A stretch of DNA of 64,000 nt from Thiorhodococcus sp. (GTDB taxonomy: Bacteria; Pseudomonadota; Gammaproteobacteria; Chromatiales; Chromatiaceae). The stretch spans positions 1 through 64,000 of the forward strand of contig JARIBS010000008.1 of the NCBI GenBank assembly GCA_029257385.1, in the 5' to 3' direction. Shown in pieces: positions 8,892 through 18,238 of the stretch. The notes under the pieces were generated by a model that saw only the letters and a list, made by a program, of their open reading frames with translations, was not told the DNA's origin and did no database searches. Each line of letters starts with the position of its first letter. The first letter of the stretch is position 1. The translations under genes were made by a program, and so were the position numbers.

Positions 8892-9833
8892 TCAGGAGTC
8901 GCGCCCGTAATGATGCGCCTTTTCCGCGAAGCGTCGCAGATCGGCCAGCGCCTGATCCGCCGCCACAGATGCCTGGGGTCGGTCGGTCTCCACGGCCGCT
9001 ACGGCCACCGCCGCGTCGTCCAGAGCCGTGATGGCGGCCTCGTTGCGTGCGCTCAGCTCACGCAGGCGCTGCTCGGTCTCCTCGACCAGAGTGAGTCGCC
9101 GGGTCAAGGCCAGGCGCTCCTCGGTCGGCATCTGGACCGGTTCCTGGGACAGACGCCGATGCACATAGTCTGCGTCCACCCCGACCACGCCACGGGCGAT
9201 CGAGGCCATGGTGTTGAGGTTGTCCACCGCCGTTCTGGCGACCTCGCCCACCAGCCCTTGGGAACGTTCGAGTGTCAGTTCCCTTGGGTCGAACTTGCCG
9301 CGCAGCATCCCGTCCACATGGGCATAACGGGTGTAGAGTCGGTCGGACTGGATGGCCAGATCGGGACGCTCTACCGCCAACAGACGTTTTTTGGCCTCCC
9401 AGAGTGCGAGGATCACCGCATCGCTCTCCACCGGCGGGCGGGCAGGATCAAGCACGGCGATCCCCTGCTCGCGAGCCTCCCGCTCTAGCGTGGCTTGTGC
9501 CTGTGCCGCCAGCGCCGCCTGATGAGCCGCACGCTGGCGCTCGGTCCGGGCCAGACGCCAGCGGCGCCACGCCCGTTCTGCGGGGATCGTCACCGCAATC
9601 GCCACCAGACCGGTCAGCCATCCGCCCAGCGTCGGGCCGAAGCCGCCCCACAGTGAGGTGAGCCAGATGAGCATGGCGATGAAGGGCACGATGAACCAAT
9701 AGCGAATCAGCACCCGCAGCCGCGTGAATGGCGCGCTTGGCAAGGCCATACGCGGGTTGATCAAGCCGATCATCACCCACGGCAAGCAGGAGAAAAAGAG
9801 GCCGTAGGCCAGACCCTGGAGAAAGCTGAACAT
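8892..9833 (-). CDS. Membrane protein, XpaC-like (typical partner of TelA/YaaN)
   Basis: Hydrophobic N-terminal segments then a helical domain LWEAKKRLLAVERPDLAIQSDRLYTRYAHVDGMLRGKF; same strand as telA. Confidence 0.55.
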   Translation of the reverse strand: MFSFLQGLAYGLFFSCLPWVMIGLINPRMALPSAPFTRLRVLIRYWFIVPFIAMLIWLTSLWGGFGPTLGGWLTGLVAIAVTIPAERAWRRWRLARTERQRAAHQAALAAQAQATLEREAREQGIAVLDPARPPVESDAVILALWEAKKRLLAVERPDLAIQSDRLYTRYAHVDGMLRGKFDPRELTLERSQGLVGEVARTAVDNLNTMASIARGVVGVDADYVHRRLSQEPVQMPTEERLALTRRLTLVEETEQRLRELSARNEAAITALDDAAVAVAAVETDRPQASVAADQALADLRRFAEKAHHYGRDS

Positions 9834-9913
9834 CGATTTAGCATCGCTCGCAAGTTGAGGTTTTGAACATCTTGTTGGCGTAATTCCCCGCCTTCAGGTG
9901 TGGGGTCAAGCTC

Positions 9914-10023
9914 CCTGAAATCATCCTACCCAAAGTTCAGTAAAGAATGGACAGAATTAACGGGATTTTCAGGATTGAGAGGATTTCAAAAAGCGAGCGC
10001 CCATCCGGCTGGTCTTTTTACTG
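9914..10023. repeat. Right arm of the inverted repeat flanking the XpaC-like gene
   Basis: cctgaaatcatcctacccaaagttcagtaaagaatggacagaattaacgggattttcaggattgagaggatttc...catccggctggtc, inverted relative to 8770-8884. Confidence 0.88.
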
Positions 10024-10055
10024 ACCACTGACCACTGACCACTGACCACTGACCA
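10021..10055. repeat. Heptanucleotide tandem repeat (CTGACCA)x5
   Basis: Five perfect copies ending just before the stop codon of the sigma54 activator gene. Confidence 0.95.
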
Positions 10056-10056
10056 C

Positions 10057-11562
10057 TTAGCCCTCGATGTGGCGCTTGACGGTCCGTCGATCGAGTCCGG
10101 TGACCCGTGCTACGGCCTCGAAGGTGCCGAGCCGATCGTAGAGTCTGCGGCAATACCCGGCGAGCAGGTCGGCGGCGTCGAGCGTGCCGGCCTCGGTCGC
10201 GGCGAGCCAGGGATCGGCGCCGCTCTCAGGGCCGCCGGGGAGTGCGTCCGGGACGAAACAACCGTTGAGGATGACACGGCGCAGGGCCTGTTCCAACTCA
10301 CGCACGTTGCCCGGCCAGGGGTAGCCGGCGGGCAAGGCGTCCAGGGCGTCCATGATCCTTTCATGTAGGACAACCGCCGCCTCGCCGGTCATGCGCGAGA
10401 GCAGGGCGGCGACCAGCTCTTCGAGTTCCTCGGGCGTGTCGGCGATGCGCTCGCGCAAGGTCGGCAAGCGGATGATGTTGCCCGAGAGACGATAGAAGAA
10501 ATCGCGCCGGAAGCCATCGCCGCCCATCAGCTCCTCCAGCGAGCGATTGGTCGCCGCGACGATCCGCCCTTCGAAGCGCTGTGGCTTGTGGCTGCCGACC
10601 GGCGTGAAGGTGCGCTCCTGAAGCACCCGCAGCAGCTTGGTCTGTGATGGCAGCGACACGTCGCCGATCTCGTCGAGGAACAGGGTGGCGTAGGCGTCGC
10701 AGCGCGCGAACAGGCCCTCGTGGTCGCCCACCGCGCCGGTGAAGGCGCCCTTGCGATGCCCAAACAGCCCCGACTCGATCAGGCTCTCGGACAGTTCCGA
10801 GAGGTTGGTTGCGGTGAACGTCTGCTCGATGCTCCGCGCAAAGCCGTTGCCCTGAGCGTCGAGCGGGATGACCCCGGAGCGTCCGATGGCAGCCGCCGCA
10901 GAGCCTTTGCCGGTGCCGGTCTCGCCTAGCAGGAGGGTCGAGAAGTCCTGCATCCGCTCCCAGAGCAACTGGGTGTAGCTGCGCAGATCGGTGGTGAAGA
11001 CGCTGTTCCACAAGGCCCGGCGCAACGCCCGCATCGGCTCGCTGCGCCCGGCCAACGCACGCTCGATGAAGTCGTAGGCGCGTCGGAGCTGGTAGTAGAG
11101 CGCGATCCAGCGACGCGCCTCGGTCCGGTCGAAACCGTAGCCGAGCAGGTCATCGAGCAGCTTTGGCATCCAGGTCAGATCCGGCGCCGTCGTCCGCCCG
11201 AGCCGCTGGTGCTCGATCAGGCCGTCGAACAGCGGATAGTGGCGCTGATAGCCGTGAAACAGGAAGACCTGGCGCATCAGCCCCTGGTCCTCGCCCTGGA
11301 AGTGATCGATACGTTCCAGACCGTGGGTGCGCAGTGCCGCCAAACGCGCCTCGAGTGCCGGCATCAGTTGGTCGTAGAGTGCCGCTTGGGAGACGGTATT
11401 AAGCGGCGCGGCCTGTCCGAGCAGACGGCTCAAGCGCGCCTGGTCGGCACCGAATGGATTGGCATAAACGGTCTCGGTGAGCAGGGCCAGGAAGGCGCGG
11501 TCGTCTGAAGTGAGGTGGCGGGCTGTCGACATTGCTCGGGTCTCGGTTTCTTTTCGTGACAC
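10057..11562 (-). CDS. Sigma54-dependent transcriptional activator with Fis-type HTH
   Basis: Walker A GETGTGKG, GAFTGA loop (FGHRKGAFTGAVGDHEGLF), Walker B LFLDEIGD, GYPWPGNVRELEQ, C-terminal HTH AVARVTGLDRRTVKRHIEG; N-terminal domain not recognised. Confidence 0.92.
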   Translation of the reverse strand: MSRKETETRAMSTARHLTSDDRAFLALLTETVYANPFGADQARLSRLLGQAAPLNTVSQAALYDQLMPALEARLAALRTHGLERIDHFQGEDQGLMRQVFLFHGYQRHYPLFDGLIEHQRLGRTTAPDLTWMPKLLDDLLGYGFDRTEARRWIALYYQLRRAYDFIERALAGRSEPMRALRRALWNSVFTTDLRSYTQLLWERMQDFSTLLLGETGTGKGSAAAAIGRSGVIPLDAQGNGFARSIEQTFTATNLSELSESLIESGLFGHRKGAFTGAVGDHEGLFARCDAYATLFLDEIGDVSLPSQTKLLRVLQERTFTPVGSHKPQRFEGRIVAATNRSLEELMGGDGFRRDFFYRLSGNIIRLPTLRERIADTPEELEELVAALLSRMTGEAAVVLHERIMDALDALPAGYPWPGNVRELEQALRRVILNGCFVPDALPGGPESGADPWLAATEAGTLDAADLLAGYCRRLYDRLGTFEAVARVTGLDRRTVKRHIEG

Positions 11563-11594
11563 CGCTCCACGGTGCCACGAAAGTTGCGGCAGGC

Positions 11595-13008
11595 TCAGTA
11601 TTCCCGGTCATCCGTGTCGAAATGCTGGTACCAGTCGCTCAGACCGGCCTTGATGCGCGCGCCATGGCGCTCCACGACCGAGCCGGCGATGATGGTTGCG
11701 ATCCCCAGCAGGACGAGCGCGCTCCAGGCGCCGATAGTGAAGGCAGCCAGTGCGCCCTGGGCGGCAAAGCCGAGTCCGGCCAGCGCGGCGAGCATTCCCA
11801 TCAGGAAGATGATACGGCTCTTGGCGGCATAGCCGTGGACGAGCGTTGCGATCCCCAGCGCAAGGCAGGCCAGCGCGTTCCAGAAGCCGCCGAAGGCCGC
11901 GAGGTTCAGCAGGATGGCCACGGTGGCAATGATGGCTGCCGCGTTGCGATAGTCGCCGCGCCGAGGCGCACTGATGGTCGAGAGATCAAGCAGTAGACCG
12001 GCGAAGACGGCCACGGTCAGCGGGATCTTGACGACCTCGACAATCCCGGCCGCGTCGATGAGCGCGCTGAAGGCAAGGCTGCTGCTGATGCCCGCGAGGA
12101 GCACCGCGCCGCTTTCCAGCAGTCCGCGCCAGCGTCCATCGGCGGCGCTCGCGACGATAGCCTGTCTCAGTCCCAAATAGCCGATCAGGCTCAAAGTCAT
12201 GAAGAACAGCGCGTCCGGCGCGTACAGCCAGACACTGCGCCCGCCCAGGATCAGCAGCGGGATCAAGAGCACCGCGCGCGCGAACACCCCCTCGGGCGTC
12301 GCCAGGGCGGGATCGCGTCGACGCAGCTGCAAGGCTCAGTCCAGCAAGAGCCAGACTCAGGACGAGCAGGATGGCGGAGATGGCTGCACCATCGCGGGTC
12401 GGAACGAGCAGCGCGGCGTTGGCGAGCAGATAGAGTCTGGTCAGCGGCAGGGCCGAATGCCGGGCCATGATGAGGAAACCGATCCAGACCGCCAGCGCCA
12501 GGCCGGCGACACTGGCTGCGGTCACCAGCAAGGCCGAGCCGGCGGCAAGCCCACCACCGCCCGCATGCCAGAAAGACTCGGCGGTATCGAGCGCCAGCGG
12601 CGCATCCCAGGTCAATGGGTCATACGTGAGAGCGCCGAGAAAGGCGAAGTTGACCGGCACTGCGGCCAGCGCCAGGGCGATGAACAGGCGCGCGCCCTTG
12701 GCCTCGCGCAGCAGATTGCCGCTGACGAAGCCGGCCAGGGTCAGAATCGCGGTATGGCCGAGCAGCAGCAGACAGCGGGCCAGGTCGTCGCCCTCGCGCC
12801 AGCCCTGGAACAGATAGGTCACGAATGCGGCGACGATCACGAGACCGCCGAGTCCGCGCAGCAGCAGCGACAGGCTCAGGCCGGAACGTCCGGACGAGCG
12901 GGGCGGGGCGGGCCGTGACATGGGTTGGTTGGCCGCGTCCGGTGTGTCGATCGGCTCGAACGCGATCGCGTCGAGGGTCAGGTCTTCAGCGAGCGCATGG
13001 TGTTTCAT
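11595..13008 (-). pseudogene. Polytopic membrane protein gene split by a frameshift near 12320-12345
   Basis: ORF 13008->11986 carries TM helices through LSLALAGLSLAAAS, then becomes Arg-rich; ORF 12332->11595 continues with TM helices in another frame. Confidence 0.75.
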
Positions 13009-13676
13009 TCGCCTGCTCCCGGGCGTGCCTTGCGGTTGCGCTTGAGGGCATCGAGTTCTGCCCTGAGCGATGCGCGCTCCTCGGCGGCGACGAACTCGGA
13101 CTCGAAGGCGTCGCGCTCGGCCACGCTGTCCGTGGTGATTTCGGCCTCGGTGACACGGATCTCTCAGCGCTCGAAGGTGTCATCCAGGTTCAGCAGGGCG
13201 CCGCTGTCGGTCTCGCGGATGCGCGATGCCGCGTCCGCCGTCGCTTCGCGGCTGCGCATGAGCTGGCGGCGGTGCTCCAGCGACTCGACGCGCTGGCGCA
13301 GTGCATCGATCTCGTGCCCGAGATGGGTTTCGACCTCGATATGGTGGCGATAGGTCTCGGCGAGCGATTCCGCCTGGACGGCCGAGCGTTTGGCGCGGCT
13401 CAGACACATGAGCGCCCGGTCCTCGCCCTCGTCGCTCTGCTCGCAGGTCAGGGCGCGCTCGCGCCACGCCGTCGTGTCGGCACGCAGCCCGTCGAGCCGA
13501 CGGTGCAATCGCTCGCCGTCCTGGCGCATGCACGCATGGCGAACCTTGGCCTTGGCGTAGAGGCGGCGGCTCTCGCGAATGCCGACCTCGACGACTGCGT
13601 CGTGGTTCTCGATCTCGCCGACCATGCGGTCCACCTGGGTGGAAACCGCGAGTGTGACGCGTTTGATGAATGACAT
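13005..13676 (-). CDS. PspA/IM30-family protein with an in-frame TGA at codon 171
   Basis: MSFIKRVTLAVSTQVDRMVGEIENHDAVVEVGIRESRRLYAKAKVRHA...LNLDDTFER*EIRVTEAEITTDSVAERDAFESEFVAAEERASLRAELDALKRNRKARPGAGE*. ATG at 13676 follows GGAG; the final TGA overlaps the next gene's ATG (ATGA). TGA at 13164-13166. Confidence 0.75.
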
Positions 13677-13716
13677 CTGATGCTCCTGTCGTTGCTCGGA
13701 TTGGCATCTGATGTAC

Positions 13717-13732
13717 ATCAAGGATCGTGCCA
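13717..13732 (-). promoter_or_regulatory. Candidate sigma54 (-24/-12) promoter of the pspA-like operon
   Basis: Minus strand TTGGCACGATCCTTGAT against consensus YTGGCACGNNNNTTGCW; about 45 nt upstream of the ATG. Confidence 0.75.
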
Positions 13733-13761
13733 AAATACTGCCGGGGAATTTTTCTATTAAA

Positions 13762-13774
13762 TATCAGCGATTTA
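13762..13774 (+). promoter_or_regulatory. Candidate IHF site upstream of the sigma54 promoter
   Basis: TATCAGCGATTTA against WATCAANNNNTTR, one mismatch, AT-rich context, about 60 nt upstream of the predicted start site. Confidence 0.4.
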
Positions 13775-14064
13775 GGTTTATTTTAGCCTGAGACGCTGGC
13801 GAGATTGCGGAGTTCAAATGTGCTTTTAATGTATGGCAGGTAATCAAAAAATGCACAATCAGGAGACTGGACGTCGCGCGTCGTTGCGACGGGGATGATC
13901 GCCTCCTGCCCTTGCCCGGGTAGAGGATTGTCGCGTTCCCGCGCGTTCGTGCGACGATGATCGGCCTGCGGATGGGCGTCGATGACGTGGAATATGAGCT
14001 ATGACCAGAGCACCTGTGCTTCACACGGTGCAAGAAACTGTTTTCTCGCTTTGGGTATTGCGAC

Positions 14065-14523
14065 ATGAATAACCTGACGGAAAAAGAAACCCGTGCTTTG
14101 CACGAGGCGCTCGACGACGAGTACAAGGCTTGGGCGACCTATGACCAAGTGATTGCCGATTTTGGCGAAGTTCTGCCGTTCAGAAACATCCGCGACGCCG
14201 AGGGGCGTCACATTGAGGCATTACGCACACTGTTTGTGCGCTACGGAGTGCCTATACCTGAGAACCCCTGGCCTGGAAAGGTTACCCGGTTCACCAGCTT
14301 GCAAGAGGCCTGTGCGGCAGGGGTAAGCGATGAAATTGCCAATGCTGAGCTATACGAGCGGCTACTGGAGGCGACCGAGCGTCCAGACATCTTGACGGTA
14401 TTGCGCAATTTGCAAGCAGCATCGCAACAGCGTCACTTGCCTGCGTTTCAGCGCTGCGCGGAGGGTCGCCAAGGTGGTGGTGGCGGCAGAAGACGCCACC
14501 GTGGCGGTCGGCGCCAGTCATGA
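14065..14523 (+). CDS. DUF2202 ferritin-like domain protein
   Basis: LTEKETRALHEALDDEYKAWATYDQVIADFGEVLPFRNIRDAEGRHIEALRTLFVRYGVPIPENPWPGKV. Confidence 0.8.
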   Translation: MNNLTEKETRALHEALDDEYKAWATYDQVIADFGEVLPFRNIRDAEGRHIEALRTLFVRYGVPIPENPWPGKVTRFTSLQEACAAGVSDEIANAELYERLLEATERPDILTVLRNLQAASQQRHLPAFQRCAEGRQGGGGGRRRHRGGRRQS

Positions 14524-14643
14524 AGGCGTCGCCACAACTCGTCGCTCAGGCACCAACAGCTCCTGAGCTGAGCGTGTCGGCGCTGGGGCACGAGATTATT
14601 TCGGCCCTGATAATTACCCGCTCAAAAAGATGATGGAGGCAAG

Positions 14644-15855
14644 GTGGAGATCCTGCTGATCGGCTTGCTGATGCTCACCGGACTGACGCTCGGCGTGCTG
14701 GGCAGCTATTTTTTCCGTGTGCCCCGCGTGGTGGGCTATATACTCGCAGGCATCGTGTTCGCGCCCGATTTTCTGGGTGGGCCGCTGGCGGTCGAAACGA
14801 CCGGCTGGACTCAGTCGATCGTCGCCGTCACCCTCGGAATCATCGCCTATCTGATTGGCGGGGCGGCCACCGTGTCGCAGTTGCGCCAACTCGGCTGGAT
14901 GATCGTCAGCGCCACGCTGGGCAAGGTCAGCGGTAGCTTTTTAGCCGTGTTGGTGGGCTTTGCGCTATTGGGTGCGACCGTAGCCGATGTGCCCGCCTGG
15001 ACGCTGGCTTTGCTGCTTGCCGCGATTGCGACCACCACCGCTCCCGCCGCCATTATGGCCATTATTCACCAATACCGGGCACGCGGGCCGCTCACTACCG
15101 CGCTGATGGCCATGGTCGCGCTTGACGATGCGTTGGCGCTGGTGATTTTCTCACTGATACTGGCAGCCATTGAAAGCACCGGCTTTGCTGCGGCGATTCC
15201 AGCAATCATCTGGGAAATCGTCGCAGCCATCGGCCTTGGGGTGGCTGGCGGTTATGCGCTGGAGCGTGCCACACGCTACCTGCCCGAGCCGGAACTGAAG
15301 CTGGTAGCCTTGCTGGGTGTCATCATCCTGCTCACAGGGCTGGCTGACGCCTGGCATTTTTCACCGTTGCTGGCCGCGATGGCGCTTGGCTTTTCCACCC
15401 GACTGTTCGCCGGCGCCCATTCCGAGCCTTTGTTCCGGCCACTTGAGCAGCTTCAGGAGGTGGTCTTTGTGCTGTTCTTCACCCTCGCTGGGTTGCATTT
15501 CGCACCAGCGGTGGTGCTCAGTCACGCCGGGTTGATTGTGCTGTATTTTCTACTCAGAGCAGGCGGACAAATTGTCGGTGCGTTCATCGGCGCGAAACTG
15601 GCCGGTGCGCCGCGAGTGATCAGCCACAATGTGGGTCTGATCATGCTGCCCCAGGGTGGCGTGGCCATTGGCATGGCGCTGATGCTCACCGGAGTTCCCA
15701 GTCTTGAGGAATCCGCGCTGCTGATCATTAATATCGTCACCGCCACCACGTTGCTGACCGAAACCTTTGGTGCAGTGGCCACACGCTTTGGGCTGTCGCG
15801 GGCCGGTGAACTCGGTCAGGCTGGTGAAACCGCCAAAACGAAGGAGTCCGCATGA
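14644..15855 (+). CDS. Cation:proton antiporter (CPA2/Kef-type membrane domain)
   Basis: Polytopic; FFRVPRVVGYILAGIVFAPDFLGG...ALDDALALVIFSLILAAIEST. Confidence 0.88.
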   Translation: MEILLIGLLMLTGLTLGVLGSYFFRVPRVVGYILAGIVFAPDFLGGPLAVETTGWTQSIVAVTLGIIAYLIGGAATVSQLRQLGWMIVSATLGKVSGSFLAVLVGFALLGATVADVPAWTLALLLAAIATTTAPAAIMAIIHQYRARGPLTTALMAMVALDDALALVIFSLILAAIESTGFAAAIPAIIWEIVAAIGLGVAGGYALERATRYLPEPELKLVALLGVIILLTGLADAWHFSPLLAAMALGFSTRLFAGAHSEPLFRPLEQLQEVVFVLFFTLAGLHFAPAVVLSHAGLIVLYFLLRAGGQIVGAFIGAKLAGAPRVISHNVGLIMLPQGGVAIGMALMLTGVPSLEESALLIINIVTATTLLTETFGAVATRFGLSRAGELGQAGETAKTKESA

Positions 15856-16304
15856 AGACCAGCGAATGGCTCAAAACTCATCCGGTCAAGGCCTTGACCG
15901 TTGCCGGCGACTGCAGCCTTCAGCACGCCGCACGCTTGCTGTTGGACGACCCTGAGGGGCGCGATCTGTTTGTGTTAGATGCCGAAGGCAAAGTGTGCGG
16001 GCACCTGGGCTTCTGGCATGTGGCGACCCTGCTGCTGGCCGAACTGCGACCCACACACAGCCTGCGTGAACTGATGGAGCGGATCACACTGGGTAACGTA
16101 GCTGATCATATGGATGATCATGTGATGTGTGCCGGAGTCGATGAGGATGTTGACGACATTCTGTATCAGCATGACCTGTTTCAGCAGCACCTGGAGCGTC
16201 GTGTTGAAGACATTCCAGTGGTCGACGACCAGCACCGTCTATTGGGGGTTATTCGCTTATCCGATTTATTGCGCGACTCAATCGGCGCAGATGATGGCGG
16301 CTAA
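15852..16304 (+). CDS. CBS-domain protein
   Basis: Two CBS-like halves (VKALTVAGDCSLQHAARLLLDDP; VCAGVDEDVDDILYQHDLFQQHLERRVEDIPVVDDQHRLLGVIRLSDLL); overlaps the antiporter stop. Confidence 0.78.
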   Translation: MKTSEWLKTHPVKALTVAGDCSLQHAARLLLDDPEGRDLFVLDAEGKVCGHLGFWHVATLLLAELRPTHSLRELMERITLGNVADHMDDHVMCAGVDEDVDDILYQHDLFQQHLERRVEDIPVVDDQHRLLGVIRLSDLLRDSIGADDGG

Positions 16305-16390
16305 AGTTCATTGCTGATCAGGATACGCCACAGACGAACCACGATCCGCCGCACCCGCGCGGGTCAAGCGGGCAAAGTGAAGGTCGGAAT

Positions 16391-17908
16391 GTGAGCGACG
16401 CAGATATCCCCCAAAAAAACCGGCGCGACCTGACCAAAGGGTCGATCGCCATCACCATGATCTTTTTCGCATTACCGACACTCGGATCTTCGGCGCTTCA
16501 ATCGCTGAATGGGTCGATCAATGCTGTCTGGGTGGGCCGGTTTTTGGGTGAAGAGGCGCTGGCGGCGACGGCGAACGGCAACATCCTGATGTTCATGCTA
16601 ATTTCCTTCGTTTTCGGCTTCGGCATGGCATCCACGATCCTGATCGGTCAGGCGATGGGGCGTCATGATGTCGATATGGCCAAGCGAGCCATGGGAACGG
16701 CGTTGGGCAGCATCATACCGCTGAGTGTGTTGGTGGCCGCCGGGGGCTGGCTTTTTGCGCCAGCGCTGCTTGATCTGCTTGGCACGCCGCCAAGTGCGGC
16801 GGACCTCGCCCTGACCTATCTGCGCATGATCTTCATTGCGATGCCCGCTATGCTGACGTTCACGCTATTGATGATGGCGCTGCGCGGCACGGGCGATTCC
16901 GTGACGCCGCTTTGGTTCATGCTCCTATCGGTGGGAATTGATCTGGTCCTGACGCCGATGCTCATACTCGGTCTTGGCCCGTTTCCCGAATGGGGCATAT
17001 TCGGATCGGCATTCGCGACGGCCATCGCCAATACCCTGGCGCTTATCGGGATGGGCGCAACCATTTACCTGCGCGGGTCTGTGCTGGCGCTTCGGGACTC
17101 GGAGCTTCGCTATCTGCTTGCGGACCGCAGAATCCTGATCTCGATGTTCTCAAAGGGCTTGCCGATGGGCCTTCAGATGATTGTCATTTCTTCGGCGACG
17201 CTGACCATGTTGTCGCTGATAAATCGTGAGGGGGTACAGACGACGGCGGCCTACGGCGCGACGCAGCAACTGTGGACCTATGTGCAGATGCCCGCGATGG
17301 CGCTGAGTGCCGCCGCCAGCGCCATGGCTGCACAGAACATCGGGGCAGGGCAGTGGAGCCGGGTGTCGATGATCACCCGGTGGGGGCTGGTTTTCAACCT
17401 CATGCTGACGGGGGCGCTTATTGCGCTACTGACGGTGTTCGACGAGACCATTCTCGGCCTTTTTCTTGGCAGCGACAGCGAGGCCGTGCCGATTGGGCGG
17501 CGTATCCAGATCATGGCGACCTGGGGCTATCTGTTTTTCGGAGTAGCGCAGGTGCTGTTCGGGACGATGCGTGCGAACGGCTATGTCATAGGGCCGCTGA
17601 TCGTCATGATGATTTCGATGTACCCGGTGCGCCTTGGCTTTGCCTTCGGATTGTACCCGGTGCTGGGGGCCGACGCGCTGTGGCTGTCCTTTCCGGCGGG
17701 CATGGTGGCGACGGCGCTGATGGGGCTGGGTCTATATCTGCACGGCGGATGGCGCAAGGGCAAGATGATGCCCGCAGAGGAGGCGGCGCAAAGTTCGGAA
17801 GGGTACCGCGTGCATGCAGGCACCTGTGCGTCTGGCAGCGATCTTGCCCCGACGACTTCGTGGAGAAGCCATCGGATGCTTGAAAGCATTCGTCAGTTGC
17901 TTTGGTGA
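16391..17908 (+). CDS. MATE family efflux transporter
   Basis: Polytopic MatE-type protein MIFFALPTLGSSALQSLNGSINAVWVGRFLGEEALAATANGN; GTG start. Confidence 0.9.
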   Translation: MSDADIPQKNRRDLTKGSIAITMIFFALPTLGSSALQSLNGSINAVWVGRFLGEEALAATANGNILMFMLISFVFGFGMASTILIGQAMGRHDVDMAKRAMGTALGSIIPLSVLVAAGGWLFAPALLDLLGTPPSAADLALTYLRMIFIAMPAMLTFTLLMMALRGTGDSVTPLWFMLLSVGIDLVLTPMLILGLGPFPEWGIFGSAFATAIANTLALIGMGATIYLRGSVLALRDSELRYLLADRRILISMFSKGLPMGLQMIVISSATLTMLSLINREGVQTTAAYGATQQLWTYVQMPAMALSAAASAMAAQNIGAGQWSRVSMITRWGLVFNLMLTGALIALLTVFDETILGLFLGSDSEAVPIGRRIQIMATWGYLFFGVAQVLFGTMRANGYVIGPLIVMMISMYPVRLGFAFGLYPVLGADALWLSFPAGMVATALMGLGLYLHGGWRKGKMMPAEEAAQSSEGYRVHAGTCASGSDLAPTTSWRSHRMLESIRQLLW

Positions 17909-18065
17909 CGTGTAAAACTGCAGCCGGGTGGTTCTTCGTCCAGCAGATAAAGCAAAGGAGCTATGCGCTGCGCGCGCCTTTGGCGGCTGACTGGTACAGG
18001 CGGAAGCGTCGATATCGAGCGGATTTGCGGTTTGCGCACTCACTCGAAAATAGCAGAGATGCAAG

Positions 18066-18087
18066 AAAAAGCCGGTCGTAACCGGCT
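18066..18087 (-). terminator. Rho-independent terminator of the tRNA cluster
   Basis: Minus strand AGCCGGTTACGACCGGCTTTTT. Confidence 0.8.
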
Positions 18088-18105
18088 GATTCTAATATTT
18101 AATTT

Positions 18106-18181
18106 TGGTGGGTCGTGAAGGATTCGAACCTTCGACCTATGGATTAAGAGTCCACTGCTCTACCAACTGAGCTAACGACCC
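18106..18181 (-). tRNA. tRNA-Lys (CTT)
   Basis: GGGTCGTTAGCTCAGTTGGTAGAGCAGTGGACTCTTAATCCATAGGTCGAAGGTTCGAATCCTTCACGACCCACCA. Confidence 0.96.
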
Positions 18182-18238
18182 ATGGCGGGTAATTTAAGCA
18201 CTGAGACAGTCAGTTGACTTGGTCAGTATCTCTAATGA

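Noticed and set aside
12825-13673. 282-aa plus-strand ORF
   Set aside because: Antisense to the pspA-like gene and membrane protein, which have clear family-like sequence.
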